A stretch of 64,000 nucleotides of DNA from Adiantum capillus-veneris (GCA_014529385.2 CM043967.1:129346182-129410181), one strand, 5' to 3'; positions 1 to 12,582 are shown, counted from the stretch's first letter. Notes: generated from the letters alone by a model not told the origin. Translations and numbers: made by a program.

Positions 1-1524
1 TCCTCCTTAAAAGACCCCTCTATCATCTACACATTGACCTAGATCCCCAATATACACCACTGTGTAAGCGAGGCAAAACTAACATCAAAGTGACACCGAT
101 CATGACAGAGAGACTCAGAGCAGAGGGAGCAAAACACTTAGATATTTGGACAAAAGGCTCACTCTATCCATTGAATCCCATGACCAATGATTTCCCTGCA
201 TTTGCAAATTCCACTAACTTATTGATCTTTGCAGGTAATGGAGACAATGGATTGCTTGGCTACTGGAAAGCTCTAAACATCCAATCAAAAACTTATAATG
301 ACATGGTGAAGCACCAAGCATATGAGATTCAAAGACTTTCTAACTTTCATTATGAGGACCAAAAGACTACAATGCAGAGCACACAAGAATCACATATCTT
401 GCAAACAAAGGTACGGACATTACAAAACAAAGAGACAACGTTGGGCGCTCGTGTGCAAAAGAAGAAACTACAGAATCTTGAAACGTTGAAGGTAGGCTTT
501 GGCGGCCTTAAAAAAGAATCCAAGCATCGAGGTGAGCATTGTAAAATGTCTAATTAGTTTAAACTAATCTAATTTTTTCCTTATGTTATGTTTTCTTTAT
601 AGAGATTCTATCTATCCAGACAAAGAAAACATAGACCCAAAGGCCAATGTAGGAAAGCACTTAGAGCCATTGATAACTAGTGGTCTTGCAAAGGATATAA
701 TGCATGACAAAAAGTTTAAGGTTTTGCAATGAGATGTCATTGACAGATTCATTTCAAAGAATGCAGCGCCTGCCAAGCAAATACAGGGTACATTGGACTC
801 CCTTGGCATTAGTAAAAGAGGTTACTCAGCTATTCAACAATCTATCTCTTCAATATTTGTGAAGAAGGGAATAAAGTTTAAGCTTTTACCAACAACCGCA
901 AGTGTTTGGAGGGAAAGACTCTAGCTCAATAATGAAAAGACCGACTTCATTGGATGTCCATTTCATATTCAAGATATTTATAGCTCACAGGGAACTACTG
1001 TCACTTATGATGAGTACAACAATATCTTCATGGACTTGACTTTGTTGCAAAGTAGAATGGTAGAGTTTTACAATATCACATTCGAAGAGACATGTGGCCT
1101 TCTACATTTTGTTTTGAAGCTAGATGAGTGTGAGATTCTTAAAGAGAAGAAGCTAGAGCGAGTGACAATCACATTAATGAATAGGCCTCTTTCCAAATGT
1201 CCCACTGATGATCCTTCATACTTTAGTGTTCAATCAGAAACATACATATGGTGGCTTGGTGCATTTCAAGTACTCCAATTATTTCCAATTTTGTAGCTCT
1301 AGAAAGCCCTCTAATGTACCTAAATTTTAGATTATTTTTTGTATCTCATAAGGATTAATCTTGTATGTAAAGTAAGAAGACCATGACATTTTATTTTGGG
1401 TGTTCCGTCAAACCCCTATTCCAGATACCATTGATAGACAAATGAATCGAGGAGAGGTACTGGTTGTAGATGGAAAGGAGACTTTCAAGTTCAATGGCAT
1501 CTTGTATGTGACCTCAAAACACTG
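1..1524 (+). pseudogene. G1: unrecognised multi-exon gene, 5' part
   Basis: I do not recognise this family. Protein-like stretches run in order. The first is about 30-531 and ends at a GAG|GTGAGC donor-like site. The second is about 603-1290 and follows TTTCTTTATAG. The third is about 1400-1524 and encodes VFRQTPIPDTIDRQMNRGEV. The second stretch contains GISKRGYSAIQQSISS and the ERVTITLMNRPL and YFSVQSE segments, and it has an in-frame TGA near 729 and a TAG near 922. Exon phases do not match perfectly, so boundaries are approximate. The coding sense seems to resume after the solo LTR at 3016-3657, which would make this the 5' half of one decayed gene. It may be a host gene or the protein of an unfamiliar DNA transposon. 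Confidence 0.45.
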
Positions 1525-2242
1525 AAGTATATGTAAGAAAGGCTCCTACTCGTCACAATCAAGACTCTGTTTCCATATACATGTGGTAATGATGTGTGCA
1601 AACACACTAGGACCACCGGGGCATTTTTTTCCTCTTTAGGAGGTTTTTTCCCCCATGCATTGTATATACGCCCATCACTCTAGGGCTATCTATCTTTCCA
1701 TTGCACACTAATTAACACACTCTCTATTGTGTGCCTTGAGCTTCCTTCCTCTTCTCCAAGTTGTGTGTGTTTCTCTGCAACCCTAATTCCAACAGACTGT
1801 AATTTTTGACCACTTCTGGATATACCACTTGCTAATGTCCATATTTGTATAATGCATAGTCTTTGCCGAATTGTAGAGAAGTTGGTATATCTATACATTG
1901 GGTTTGCTTGGAAAATCAAAAATTCAGTTGAACGATAGGTCGCTCTAGAGGCTTTAAAACTAGTTTTGTCAGATATTGGTCTACATGGGGGCAATGTGAA
2001 AATACAGCGGGATGAAAAAAGGTCAACCAATGAGAAAGATGTACCCTACAAATTATCCATAGGCCGTCCATAGGTGGGGTCAAGGCACGCTGTTTTCTAT
2101 CTAAACCTCAAGGTATGAAAGATGTGAAGCTAACAAAGCGAGCGAGAGTATATCACTCTACCTACATTAGCAAACTTCAGTATATGCACAGGACAAAACC
2201 TCATTTAGTAGTGAAAGACCAAGAGCCAACACAATGCAAAGG
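1525..2242. other. Non-coding, nothing recognised
   Basis: No convincing coding sense, RNA gene or repeat is visible. The stretch lies between the last 5' G1 exon and the Copia solo LTR, and is probably G1 intron sequence. Confidence 0.4.
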
Positions 2243-3012
2243 TGTTAAGTGTGGAGATTGATTTACCTTGTAATTTTCTATGGTAAAAGTGCACATTTGT
2301 AAGGCCCCCATTATGAGGAGAAGCCATCGTGCGTGAAGGAAAATCACTCGCTGGAAACCCTGATTTTCACGGCAAAAAATCAGGGGCAACCAAAATCAGG
2401 AAAATCACTCGCCAGAAACCAAAATCTTCACAGCCAAAAATCGCCGAAATATTCCTTTTCGCCGGAATATTATGGCCGGCCAGCGGCCGGAAAGTGGTCG
2501 AAAAACAACCGGTCGGTTGGCCGGTGGCCGGTAGTCAATGGCCGGTGGTCGGTGGCCGAATTCAAAAGCGGACTTGTCTTCTCAAGGGCGGCCACACATG
2601 GGCAGATTGAAGCGTCCGATTTGGACTTATCTACACAAGGGCGGCTACACATGGCTGCCTCTCATAAGAGAGGCAACCCTTTTGGCCTATAAAAAGGAGG
2701 CCATTTCTACACACATTTCATAGTGTGAAGTTGATGCAACAAGGTGAGTGTGAGGTGGTGAGAGTGAAGCAAGGCGGGAGCTCCATTAAGGGTATAATCC
2801 CTTTGTAAACTACTTCTTGTTTTGAAGTACTAAAGCCATTGAGTGGCTGCTTTACCGTGGACGTAGCCCACATTGGGTGAACCACATAAATCGTGTGTCC
2901 TCTCTCTCTCTCTCTCTCTCTCTCTACTCTATAATCTCGTGTATGTAAATCTGTCTCTCTCCATTAAGTAATCTACTCAATTATCTATTTAGCTACGTCT
3001 TATTTCCTAACA
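2243..3012 (+). mobile_element. Copia-type solo LTR with 5-bp target duplication
   Basis: The segment begins TGTTAAGTGTGGAGATTG and ends CCTAACA, so the termini are inverted TGTTA/TAACA. The 5-bp duplication AAAGG flanks it at 2238-2242 and 3013-3017. A TATA-like CTATAAAAAG lies near 2687. The R/U5-like stretch CCGTGGACGTAGCCCACATT, followed by GAACCACATAAATCGTGTG, is characteristic of plant Ty1/Copia LTRs. No internal domain or partner LTR is present here, so it is a solo LTR left by LTR-LTR recombination. It contains a CT microsatellite (2899-2925) and lies inside G1. Confidence 0.85.
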
Positions 3013-3015
3013 AAA

Positions 3016-3657
3016 GGGTGATGTGTGGCGTTCCATTGACATGTTATTTTAAATGTGTGAGAATGATGATTGGTCACAAGATAATCTCAGCAAGTTTAAA
3101 CAAAACCTTCAGCTATTGAAAAAATCCTTCAAGACAGCAAGGACTGACACTCACATCACTCATTACATAGTAAATTCAAAGCACCTCAGACAATCGAAGT
3201 ACTAAGTTTGTGTTTAAATTTTTAAATAAATTTCTTGTTTTGCAGCACGTTATTTTTAATCATTTTCCATACTTCATCCAAAAGTATGGGAATCCAGGTA
3301 TATGGAACACCCAGGGCTTGGAGAAGTCTCATTACATGGCTAGAAATGCCTACTCCAGACACAGATATCATGGAGGCTCTCAAAATAAGGCAAACAGTCT
3401 GAAGGAGTTATTTCAGTGATTTTATTGCAAAATCATTCACTGCATGCAACAAAAGCAAGTATTGGGCTCTTCAGCAACCGTACAGGCAATCAGACATTTG
3501 CAACTTCAAAAAAGAAAACAAATAGACGCATTCAACAACTCAAGTGCTTTTGAAAGTCAAATGAGGTGGAGGGAGACAATGCAATATGCCAGTCATCAGT
3601 GGAACAAGAGAATTAGACTTTAGATGATCAGATGTACCACAAATGCTCGTAGAATTA
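3016..3657 (+). pseudogene. G1: 3' exons, in duplication copy 1
   Basis: Two coding-like stretches follow the solo LTR. The first (about 3016-3190) encodes a helical segment containing WSQDNLSKFKQNLQLLKKSF. The second begins after a good acceptor, TTCTTGTTTTGCAG, at 3245 and encodes the striking GIWNTQGLEKSHYMARNAY, then HRYHGG, reaching a TAG at 3655-3657. An in-frame TAA near 3050 and a TGA at 3417-3419, where a tryptophan codon would suit, mark it as decayed. It is probably the C-terminal part of the gene at 1-1524. The TQGLEK segment is distinctive, but I cannot name the family. Confidence 0.45.
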
Positions 3658-4165
3658 AATTCACCATGTACCACAACTATTTCAAACTCTTGATGTTTGC
3701 AAATATCATTTAGAACCTCGCCCTTGTATCTGATCATTAAATATTTTCCATACTCTAAGACTTTAGTAGGGTTTTCTTTCCCTAAAGATAATTCCATTGT
3801 TGTGTACGTGTATTAATATGCTGCACAGCCCCCAATATATCTTGGCGAGTAACCAAAACATTATCTCCCTAAAATCTTGTCGACAAGGATAACTTTGTCT
3901 GCATTTTGGGGCAGCATTGGACCACCTAAGAAGCAAGATAATGTCTTGAAAGCATAGGTTGAAGTATTCCCCTCTTGTGTGACATTCTGTTGTGGAAGAT
4001 TAGGATGGGTACCTCACATAGACTAGGAAGATATTGTCCTAGCGCTGCATCCCTCCCACGGAACCGTCTTCTTTGACGCGACGATGAAGAAAGTCGCCCT
4101 TTTCAGCAATCCATGACTGCAAACAAAAGCAGTGTGTATGTGTGTGAGAGAGAGAGAGAGAGATT

Positions 4166-4198
<33 letters not shown>

Positions 4199-5527
4199 AG
4201 ATGTTATACCATGAAACTCTCATCTTGCAAAAAAAACTCATTGTTCCATAGGTTGACTGATTGGGTTGTGACTCCTGTGCTAGTCGCTTAAACCAATCCT
4301 CCATATCTTGATTACTAGTTGATGGCTTAAATTTAGTTCAAATAGTTTGAAATGTGGCTTCATCAGGAAGGCTTTCTTTATACTTTTCTGCCTTTTCAAA
4401 GCACAGTTTAAGGCAGTCCAGTGGGTTACTGGAGAACTCCATTGCCTTGTCATCACTACTGTCGTTTGAAACAAATCGATTCCTCTTGTCCTGATACTTG
4501 GAGATAGTGGCTAGTGCAAAGTCCTTCCGCAAACAAAAAATACTTTGTATATCATGAAGGAAAATGTATGACCTATCTCCAAATTTAAACTCTGGCACTC
4601 CTGGTAGCATTAAGGTGGTTTGCCGCTCATTGAAACCTAACACATCTAGAGGTAGCTTGATTTTTGAGGTTTTCACTGAGAGAAGTTTGCTTCGTTCCAC
4701 CTCTTTTGCTTCTTCTTCAAGATCAATGGACTCCTCTATCTCCGCCACTTCAATGTATTCCTCATCCTCATCCTCTTTATCATCTGCTGGTATATTGTGT
4801 TCCTCCATGACCTCCTTAGGATCTTTCATAAGACTTGTAAATAATCCATTTAAAAATATTAGAAATCCAAAGGATTCTTGAACCAGCTTGCACTCCCGTT
4901 CATGTAAGCTACACCAATGGGGTCTGTACATAAGATGCAACTAATTGTACTTCTTGTAAGACTGTCTTTTAGGATGACAATCTTTTAAATGGACTACCAC
5001 CATTTCACCAACATTAACCCTATCCTTTTGAGCAAACTTCTCTCGTTCCAGCTTTAAGTGTTCACTCTGTTCAGCTATAAACACATCAAGATTAAATGGA
5101 GCATTAGAAATGCAGCAGACCAAGTCAAACTTATCACCAACCCCAGAAGAAACTGCAAAATCTAAAAGCCTTTCATCACTCACTGTAGGGTCTTCATGAA
5201 TAACTGCCTCTTTTTTTGGGGATTGTTGCAACACATTGGGCACTCTGCAAAGTAGGTGCTGAAAAATCCACCTCTCTCTTAAGGGAGTTCATTAAAGTAA
5301 TTTTCGAGTAGAAGGGGTCTCCATTTCGACAAAGGATCAATATCAAGCTCCTCCAAACTCATGGCAGGCTCTACACCAGATATATCAATGGGTTCTGTGA
5401 AGTCTATATTCCTCTTCATAGAAGTTTTTAACAGCTCCAGAAGTCTTCTGAGAACGTTTCCTTGGCCAAGGATGCGCTCGGGATCTATCTTTTGCCTCTT
5501 CCTCCTATCAGATCTTAGTCCTACCAT
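3600..5527 (-). pseudogene. G2: unrecognised minus-strand gene, copy 1
   Basis: Read right to left, consecutive coding stretches are 5527-5279 (82 residues, basic start with RSDRRKRQK), 5243-4941 and 4940-4338. The last two share a frame and are separated only by a TAG at 4941-4943. The 4940-4338 part has an acidic run (DDKEDEDEEYIEVAEIEES) and a conserved-looking half containing LPGVPEFKFGDRSYIFL. Further protein-like pieces (AFKTLSCFLGGPMLPQNADK, and around 3797-3600) are split by frameshifts and by a GA/poly-G tract at 4145-4197. It runs convergently with G1. I do not recognise the family, and whether it is expressed is unclear. Confidence 0.4.
4145..4197. repeat. GA microsatellite and 30-bp poly-G run
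   Basis: A (GA)n tract is followed by ATTTT and about 30 consecutive G (4168-4197). The duplicated copy at 9801-9834 has about 34 G, so the run has changed length since the duplication. Confidence 0.95.
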
Positions 5528-6945
5528 TTATTTCATACTGAGAAATATAAGTTTCTTCAAACATAAATAAAAAGAAGAGCACCACATGATCATATAAGTT
5601 CTCAACAAACAATGGCTAGGTATCTCACAATTAGTTCCTACTGATCATATAGACATAAAAGATGATTTTAATGAACTCTAAGATAAAAATTCTCCTCATC
5701 TTGTGTATGCAAGACCAGTAACTGGATAGCTTACAACTAGATCCTACCTTTGCCTCAAGCCAATTTAAAGATTATGCAAATGCCCTATAATGTATCACAA
5801 ACTGTGGACAACGGTGCGCGAATAACCTACACATATCCTATGAGAACTCCGCGCGCGTTTTTATCTATATCCTCTAAACTCTAAGAAATATAGTTATCTA
5901 GATCCTAAAAGGTGCCACCCTTCCCATCCTTCCTTTTAGATTTACCCCTCCGCTTGCATGGCAACACTATATCATGCAATTGGTTGTAAAGACGTGGGGG
6001 GTGTGAGTAAGACATTAGCTCCATTACTTTTGAGCTTTTGAAGGCCACATTACTCTTCTAATACTAGTCTTGATAATGGAAAGATTTTCAATTATCATCT
6101 TAATGTCCATCACCTCTATATCCATCGACATTTGACAATGCATTCTTGCATAGCCATATACATGGCTTCGAATTGAGGTCAGCAAGGGGATGTGTTGAGG
6201 TGATCATATTAGTTGGTCCTCTAGTTGGTCCTGTTGTAGGCTCTATATTCCAAGTTTTTGATCTTTGAGAGTGTACTCTTGTGGCAGCATACAGAAATTC
6301 TCATAATCTATGCAAACAATAACACAAGATAACTAGCAAGTGCATCTTTTGATGGTTTGTGTGCAAGGGTCACTAAACTTTTGCCCTGCATAATGATTGA
6401 GCAAATGGAAAATTGCACTATAGTTGTGAAGAGCAAAAGCCAAAGTTACCCTCATTCAGGCAAGGTAAGGTCTCCTGCAATTTTCATGCATGATCTAGAA
6501 ACGGCAATCAAAGGAAAGCACCAAAAGCAAGCAATAATTAATAATCATCTACATATTTATAATACAATACCTGCTTTTTACACAGTAGTAGCTACCAAAA
6601 CATCAAAGAATTTTATACTCTAGGAAAAAAAACCTTGTACACTTTAAAAAGTGGATCATGGCGTGCGGGGTACATAAACGAAACTCCACAAAACTACTGG
6701 CACGCTGTGATCCACTTTCAATACTTTCTATGAATTTGCTTAGGTTCAATGCTAAATTATCTTTCACATTTTGTGGCACAATTCCTAAAAACTACCAAAT
6801 TATTGACCAAATACGCGTGAAGAGATTGCCTTTACCTTTCCCAGGACTAGACATTGCTCTTGGAATAGAGATTCAGGGCTTGGAACGTTGCTCTTGGTCT
6901 TCACGCTTCTAATTCTTGCACTTTGAAAGAGGCAGTGGACTTTTT

Positions 6946-6946
<1 letters not shown>
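5528..6946. other. Non-coding stretch with a short hairpin
   Basis: No supported gene is visible. Short open frames at 6357-6623 and 6658-6912 show no family features. The only structure noted is an imperfect inverted repeat at 6648-6718. The stretch ends in a long CT microsatellite. Confidence 0.5.
6648..6718. repeat. Imperfect inverted repeat, 19-nt arms
   Basis: The arms 6648-6666 (AAAGTGGATCATGGCGTGC) and 6700-6718 pair except at two adjacent positions, with a 33-nt loop. The same hairpin is in the second duplication copy at about 12285-12355. A related half-motif, CGTGCACCGTGATCCAC, occurs at 7813-7830, and a weaker one occurs near 13731. It could be a degenerate transposon end or a small-RNA hairpin. 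Confidence 0.5.
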
Positions 6947-7000
<54 letters not shown>

Positions 7001-7120
7001 TAGCCTCTATCTCTCGCGATGTCTATATTTGCTTCAACAAATGAATGCGCAGAAGTTTCTTGTTTTCTCTCCTCGTTGGTCCAAGAATGGGCGGAGGTAG
7101 TAGCTCTCCCCTTTACTAAG

Positions 7121-7195
<75 letters not shown>
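6947..7195. repeat. Two long CT microsatellites
   Basis: Pure TC runs lie at about 6947-6997 and 7123-7195, separated by unique sequence. Apparent SLSLSL proteins over this area are microsatellite artefacts. The counterparts in copy 2 (about 12585-12630 and 12753-12841) differ in length. Confidence 0.95.
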
Positions 7196-7198
<3 letters not shown>

Positions 7199-7921
7199 TC
7201 TTCTTTTCATACAATAATAGACATTAGTACCGTTAGGATTATTCACAAAGCATGCCGAATTAATATTCTACATGTGTTAGCAAAACATGCAAGAAATGGC
7301 TTGTACGACAAAAATAAAGATTTTTCTACAACCAAAAAATACAGGTACTATTTAGGGTAACAAATGCACACTTGATTCATGATGAGAGAGAGAGAGAGAG
7401 AGAGAGACCTAACCAAAGAGAATTGCATCATTCGAGACGACCTTTGCAACCAAGGCGCACAGCTGATATTGCCGAAGACACAAAGTGAAGAGCTACGTCT
7501 AAGGTCAAACAAACTCCTTCAAGCGTTTTCAACCCATTGAAAGCAGCACTTGGAGGAATCCGCCTCGTATACTCATTTCAAACCGCCTCTATCCACCAAG
7601 AGAGGTATTATGACCTGACTAGCTTGTTGTTTAAAACTTTGTAAGAATTTAGACATAATGATCATGTAAGCTAAGCTAGTTTAGATTAAAATGGTATAGA
7701 GGTAGACATATAGACATAGAGAAATAGTTGCAGGAGATAAGACATTTGAACTATAGAATTTCTTTGTGGATGACATCGCGCTACAGTCGAAATAATCCTT
7801 TGAAAAGCCCCGACGTGCACCGTGATCCACAATATCAAAAGCTTGTACAACGATATATTGTAAAAGATTTTATTTGGTAATTTACTTTGTATTTGATACT
7901 TCCCAGAGTGTTTGTTGATGT

Positions 7922-7923
<2 letters not shown>
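7196..7923. other. Non-coding, nothing recognised
   Basis: It holds a short GA tract at about 7384-7408 and otherwise no supported gene. The duplicated counterpart is 12842-13570. Confidence 0.5.

Positions 7924-7979
<56 letters not shown>
7924..7979. repeat. GA microsatellite at the duplication junction
   Basis: A pure GA run is followed by about 33 bp (TAGTGTTTTTGAGTGTTTTG and on), then by the restart of the duplicated unit at 8013. The matching run at the end of copy 2 is far longer, about 13571-13674. Confidence 0.9.
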
Positions 7980-7982
<3 letters not shown>

Positions 7983-8524
7983 TGTTTTTGAGTGTTTTGT
8001 GTTTTTGAAAGAGGCAACCAAAATCAGGAAAATCACTCGCCAGAAACCAAAATCTTCACAGCCAAAAATCACCGAAATATTCCTTTTCGCCGGAATATTA
8101 TGGCCGGCCAGCGGCCGGAAAGTGGTCGAAAAACAACCGGTCGGTTGGCCGGTGGCCGGTAGTCAATGGCCGGTGGTCGGTGGCCGAATTCAAAAGCGGA
8201 CTTGTCTTCTCAAGGGCGGCCACACATGGGCAGATTGAAGCGTCCGATTTGGACTTATCTACACAAGGGCGGCTACACATGGCTGCCTCTCATAAGAGAG
8301 GCAACCCTTTTGGCCTATAAAAAGGAGGCCATTTCTACACACATTTCATAGTGTGAAGTTGATGCAACAAGGTGAGTGTGAGGTGGTGAGAGTGAAGCAA
8401 GGCGGGAGCTCCATTAAGGGTATAATCCCTTTGTAAACTACTTCTTGTTTTGAAGTACTAAAGCCATTGAGTGGCTGCTTTACCGTGGACGTAGCCCACA
8501 TTGGGTGAACCACATAAATCGTGT

Positions 8525-8562
<38 letters not shown>

Positions 8563-8649
8563 CTATAATCTCGTGTATGTAAATCTGTCTCTCTCCATTA
8601 AGTAATCTACTCAATTATCTATTTAGCTACGTCTTATTTCCTAACAAAA

Positions 8650-9291
8650 GGGTGATGTGTGGCGTTCCATTGACATGTTATTTTAAATGTGTGAGAATGA
8701 TGATTGGTCACAAGATAATCTCAGCAAGTTTAAACAAAACCTTCAGCTATTGAAAAAATCCTTCAAGACAGCAAGGACTGACACTCACATCACTCATTAC
8801 ATAGTAAATTCAAAGCACCTCAGACAATCGAAGTACTAAGTTTGTGTTTAAATTTTTAAATAAATTTCTTGTTTTGCAGCACGTTATTTTTAATCATTTT
8901 CCATACTTCATCCAAAAGTATGGGAATCCAGGTATATGGAACACCCAGGGCTTGGAGAAGTCTCATTACATGGCTAGAAATGCCTACTCCAGACACAGAT
9001 ATCATGGAGGCTCTCAAAATAAGGCAAACAGTCTGAAGGAGTTATTTCAGTGATTTTATTGCAAAATCATTCACTGCATGCAACAAAAGCAAGTATTGGG
9101 CTCTTCAGCAACCGTACAGGCAATCAGACATTTGCAACTTCAAAAAAGAAAACAAATAGACGCATTCAACAACTCAAGTGCTTTTGAAAGTCAAATGAGG
9201 TGGAGGGAGACAATGCAATATGCCAGTCATCAGTGGAACAAGAGAATTAGACTTTAGATGATCAGATGTACCACAAATGCTCGTAGAATTA
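8650..9291 (+). pseudogene. G1: 3' exons only, duplication copy 2
   Basis: Identical in content to 3016-3657, including the TQGLEK segment and the in-frame TGA. The G1 5' exons were not included in the duplicated block, so this copy is a headless fragment downstream of a truncated solo LTR. Confidence 0.45.
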
Positions 9292-9798
9292 AATTCACCA
9301 TGTACCACAACTATTTCAAACTCTTGATGTTTGCAAATATCATTTAGAACCTCGCCCTTGTATCTGATCATTAAATATTTTCCATACTCTAAGACTTTAG
9401 TAGGGTTTTCTTTCCCTAAAGATAATTCCATTGTTGTGTACGTGTATTAATATGCTGCACAGCCCCCAATATATCTTGGCGAGTAACCAAAACATTATCT
9501 CCCTAAAATCTTGTCGACAAGGATAACTTTGTCTGCATTTTGGGGCAGCATTGGACCACCTAAGAAGCAAGATAATGTCTTGAAAGCATAGGTTGAAGTA
9601 TTCCCTCTTGTGTGACATTCTGTTGTGGAAGATTAGGATGGGTACCTCACATAGACTAGGAAGATATTGTCCTAGCGCTGCATCCCTCCCACGGAACCGT
9701 CTTCTTTGACGCGACGATGAAGAAAGTCGCCCTTTTCAGCAATCCATGACTGCAAACAAAAGCAGTGTGTATGTGTGTGAGAGAGAGAGAGAGAGATT

Positions 9799-9835
<37 letters not shown>

Positions 9836-11164
9836 AGATGTTATACCATGAAACTCTCATCTTGCAAAAAAAACTCATTGTTCCATAGGTTGACTGATTG
9901 GGTTGTGACTCCTGTGCTAGTCGCTTAAACCAATCCTCCATATCTTGATTACTAGTTGATGGCTTAAATTTAGTTCAAATAGTTTGAAATGTGGCTTCAT
10001 CAGGAAGGCTTTCTTTATACTTTTCTGCCTTTTCAAAGCACAGTTTAAGGCAGTCCAGTGGGTTACTGGAGAACTCCATTGCCTTGTCATCACTACTGTC
10101 GTTTGAAACAAATCGATTCCTCTTGTCCTGATACTTGGAGATAGTGGCTAGTGCAAAGTCCTTCCGCAAACAAAAAATACTTTGTATATCATGAAGGAAA
10201 ATGTATGACCTATCTCCAAATTTAAACTCTGGCACTCCTGGTAGCATTAAGGTGGTTTGCCGCTCATTGAAACCTAACACATCTAGAGGTAGCTTGATTT
10301 TTGAGGTTTTCACTGAGAGAAGTTTGCTTCGTTCCACCTCTTTTGCTTCTTCTTCAAGATCAATGGACTCCTCTATCTCCGCCACTTCAATGTATTCCTC
10401 ATCCTCATCCTCTTTATCATCTGCTGGTATATTGTGTTCCTCCATGACCTCCTTAGGATCTTTCATAAGACTTGTAAATAATCCATTTAAAAATATTAGA
10501 AATCCAAAGGATTCTTGAACCAGCTTGCACTCCCGTTCATGTAAGCTACACCAATGGGGTCTGTACATAAGATGCAACTAATTGTACTTCTTGTAAGACT
10601 GTCTTTTAGGATGACAATCTTTTAAATGGACTACCACCATTTCACCAACATTAACCCTATCCTTTTGAGCAAACTTCTCTCGTTCCAGCTTTAAGTGTTC
10701 ACTCTGTTCAGCTATAAACACATCAAGATTAAATGGAGCATTAGAAATGCAGCAGACCAAGTCAAACTTATCACCAACCCCAGAAGAAACTGCAAAATCT
10801 AAAAGCCTTTCATCACTCACTGTAGGGTCTTCATGAATAACTGCCTCTTTTTTTGGGGATTGTTGCAACACATTGGGCACTCTGCAAAGTAGGTGCTGAA
10901 AAATCCACCTCTCTCTTAAGGGAGTTCATTAAAGTAATTTTCGAGTAGAAGGGGTCTCCATTTCGACAAAGGATCAATATCAAGCTCCTCCAAACTCATG
11001 GCAGGCTCTACACCAGATATATCAATGGGTTCTGTGAAGTCTATATTCCTCTTCATAGAAGTTTTTAACAGCTCCAGAAGTCTTCTGAGAACGTTTCCTT
11101 GGCCAAGGATGCGCTCGGGATCTATCTTTTGCCTCTTCCTCCTATCAGATCTTAGTCCTACCAT
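9234..11164 (-). pseudogene. G2: unrecognised minus-strand gene, copy 2
   Basis: This is the duplicate of 3600-5527, with coding stretches 11164-10916, 10880-10578 and 10577-9975 giving the same proteins. A one-base loss in a C-run near 9604 and a longer poly-G run (9801-9834) are the differences seen. I cannot name the family. Confidence 0.4.
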
Positions 11165-12582
11165 TTATTTCATACTGAGAAATATAAGTTTCTTCAAACA
11201 TAAATAAAAAGAAGAGCACCACATGATCATATAAGTTCTCAACAAACAATGGCTAGGTATCTCACAATTAGTTCCTACTGATCATATAGACATAAAAGAT
11301 GATTTTAATGAACTCTAAGATAAAAATTCTCCTCATCTTGTGTATGCAAGACCAGTAACTGGATAGCTTACAACTAGATCCTACCTTTGCCTCAAGCCAA
11401 TTTAAAGATTATGCAAATGCCCTATAATGTATCACAAACTGTGGACAACGGTGCGCGAATAACCTACACATATCCTATGAGAACTCCGCGCGCGTTTTTA
11501 TCTATATCCTCTAAACTCTAAGAAATATAGTTATCTAGATCCTAAAAGGTGCCACCCTTCCCATCCTTCCTTTTAGATTTACCCCTCCGCTTGCATGGCA
11601 ACACTATATCATGCAATTGGTTGTAAAGACGTGGGGGGTGTGAGTAAGACATTAGCTCCATTACTTTTGAGCTTTTGAAGGCCACATTACTCTTCTAATA
11701 CTAGTCTTGATAATGGAAAGATTTTCAATTATCATCTTAATGTCCATCACCTCTATATCCATCGACATTTGACAATGCATTCTTGCATAGCCATATACAT
11801 GGCTTCGAATTGAGGTCAGCAAGGGGATGTGTTGAGGTGATCATATTAGTTGGTCCTCTAGTTGGTCCTGTTGTAGGCTCTATATTCCAAGTTTTTGATC
11901 TTTGAGAGTGTACTCTTGTGGCAGCATACAGAAATTCTCATAATCTATGCAAACAATAACACAAGATGACTAGCAAGTGCATCTTTTGATGGTTTGTGTG
12001 CAAGGGTCACTAAACTTTTGCCCTGCATAATGATTGAGCAAATGGAAAATTGCACTATAGTTGTGAAGAGCAAAAGCCAAAGTTACCCTCATTCAGGCAA
12101 GGTAAGGTCTCCTGCAATTTTCATGCATGATCTAGAAACGGCAATCAAAGGAAAGCACCAAAAGCAAGCAATAATTAATAATCATCTACATATTTATAAT
12201 ACAATACCTGCTTTTTACACAGTAGTAGCTACCAAAACATCAAAGAATTTTATACTCTAGGAAAAAAAACCTTGTACACTTTAAAAAGTGGATCATGGCG
12301 TGCGGGGTACATAAACGAAACTCCACAAAACTACTGGCACGCTGTGATCCACTTTCAATACTTTCTATGAATTTGCTTAGGTTCAATGCTAAATTATCTT
12401 TCACATTTTGTGGCACAATTCCTAAAAACTACCAAATTATTGACCAAATACGCGTGAAGAGATTGCCTTTACCTTTCCCAGGACTAGACATTGCTCTTGG
12501 AATAGAGATTCAGGGCTTGGAACGTTGCTCTTGGTCTTCACGCTTCTAATTCTTGCACTTTGAAAGAGGCAGTGGACTTTTT

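Larger units (their letters stand above)
2385..8012. repeat. 5.63-kb tandem duplication, copy 1
   Basis: The sequence from GGCAACCAAAATCAGG at 2385 recurs head to tail from 8013 at an offset of 5628-5637. The offset drifts only at microsatellites, the G-run and one C-run (near 3970 against 9604). I saw only a handful of substitutions, such as ATCGCCG against ATCACCG near 2440 and 8068, and AAGATAACT against AAGATGACT near 6327 and 11964. The left break is inside the Copia solo LTR. The right break follows a GA tract plus about 33 bp absent from copy 2. The event is very recent, or it is an assembly duplication. Confidence 0.9.

Noticed and set aside
2899-2925. Any CRISPR-like or satellite array
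   Set aside because: The short repeats are simple dinucleotide runs. No regularly spaced repeat-spacer structure is present anywhere.
4564-4881. Serine-rich plus-strand frame (copy at 10201-10518)
   Set aside because: It is the antisense shadow of the acidic G2 stretch on the minus strand.
7019-7360. SLSLSL-rich open frames over CT/GA microsatellites (also at 7686-8072, 12631-12891 and 48440-48640)
   Set aside because: They exist only because dinucleotide repeats have no stops. They show no flanking protein homology and vary in length between copies.
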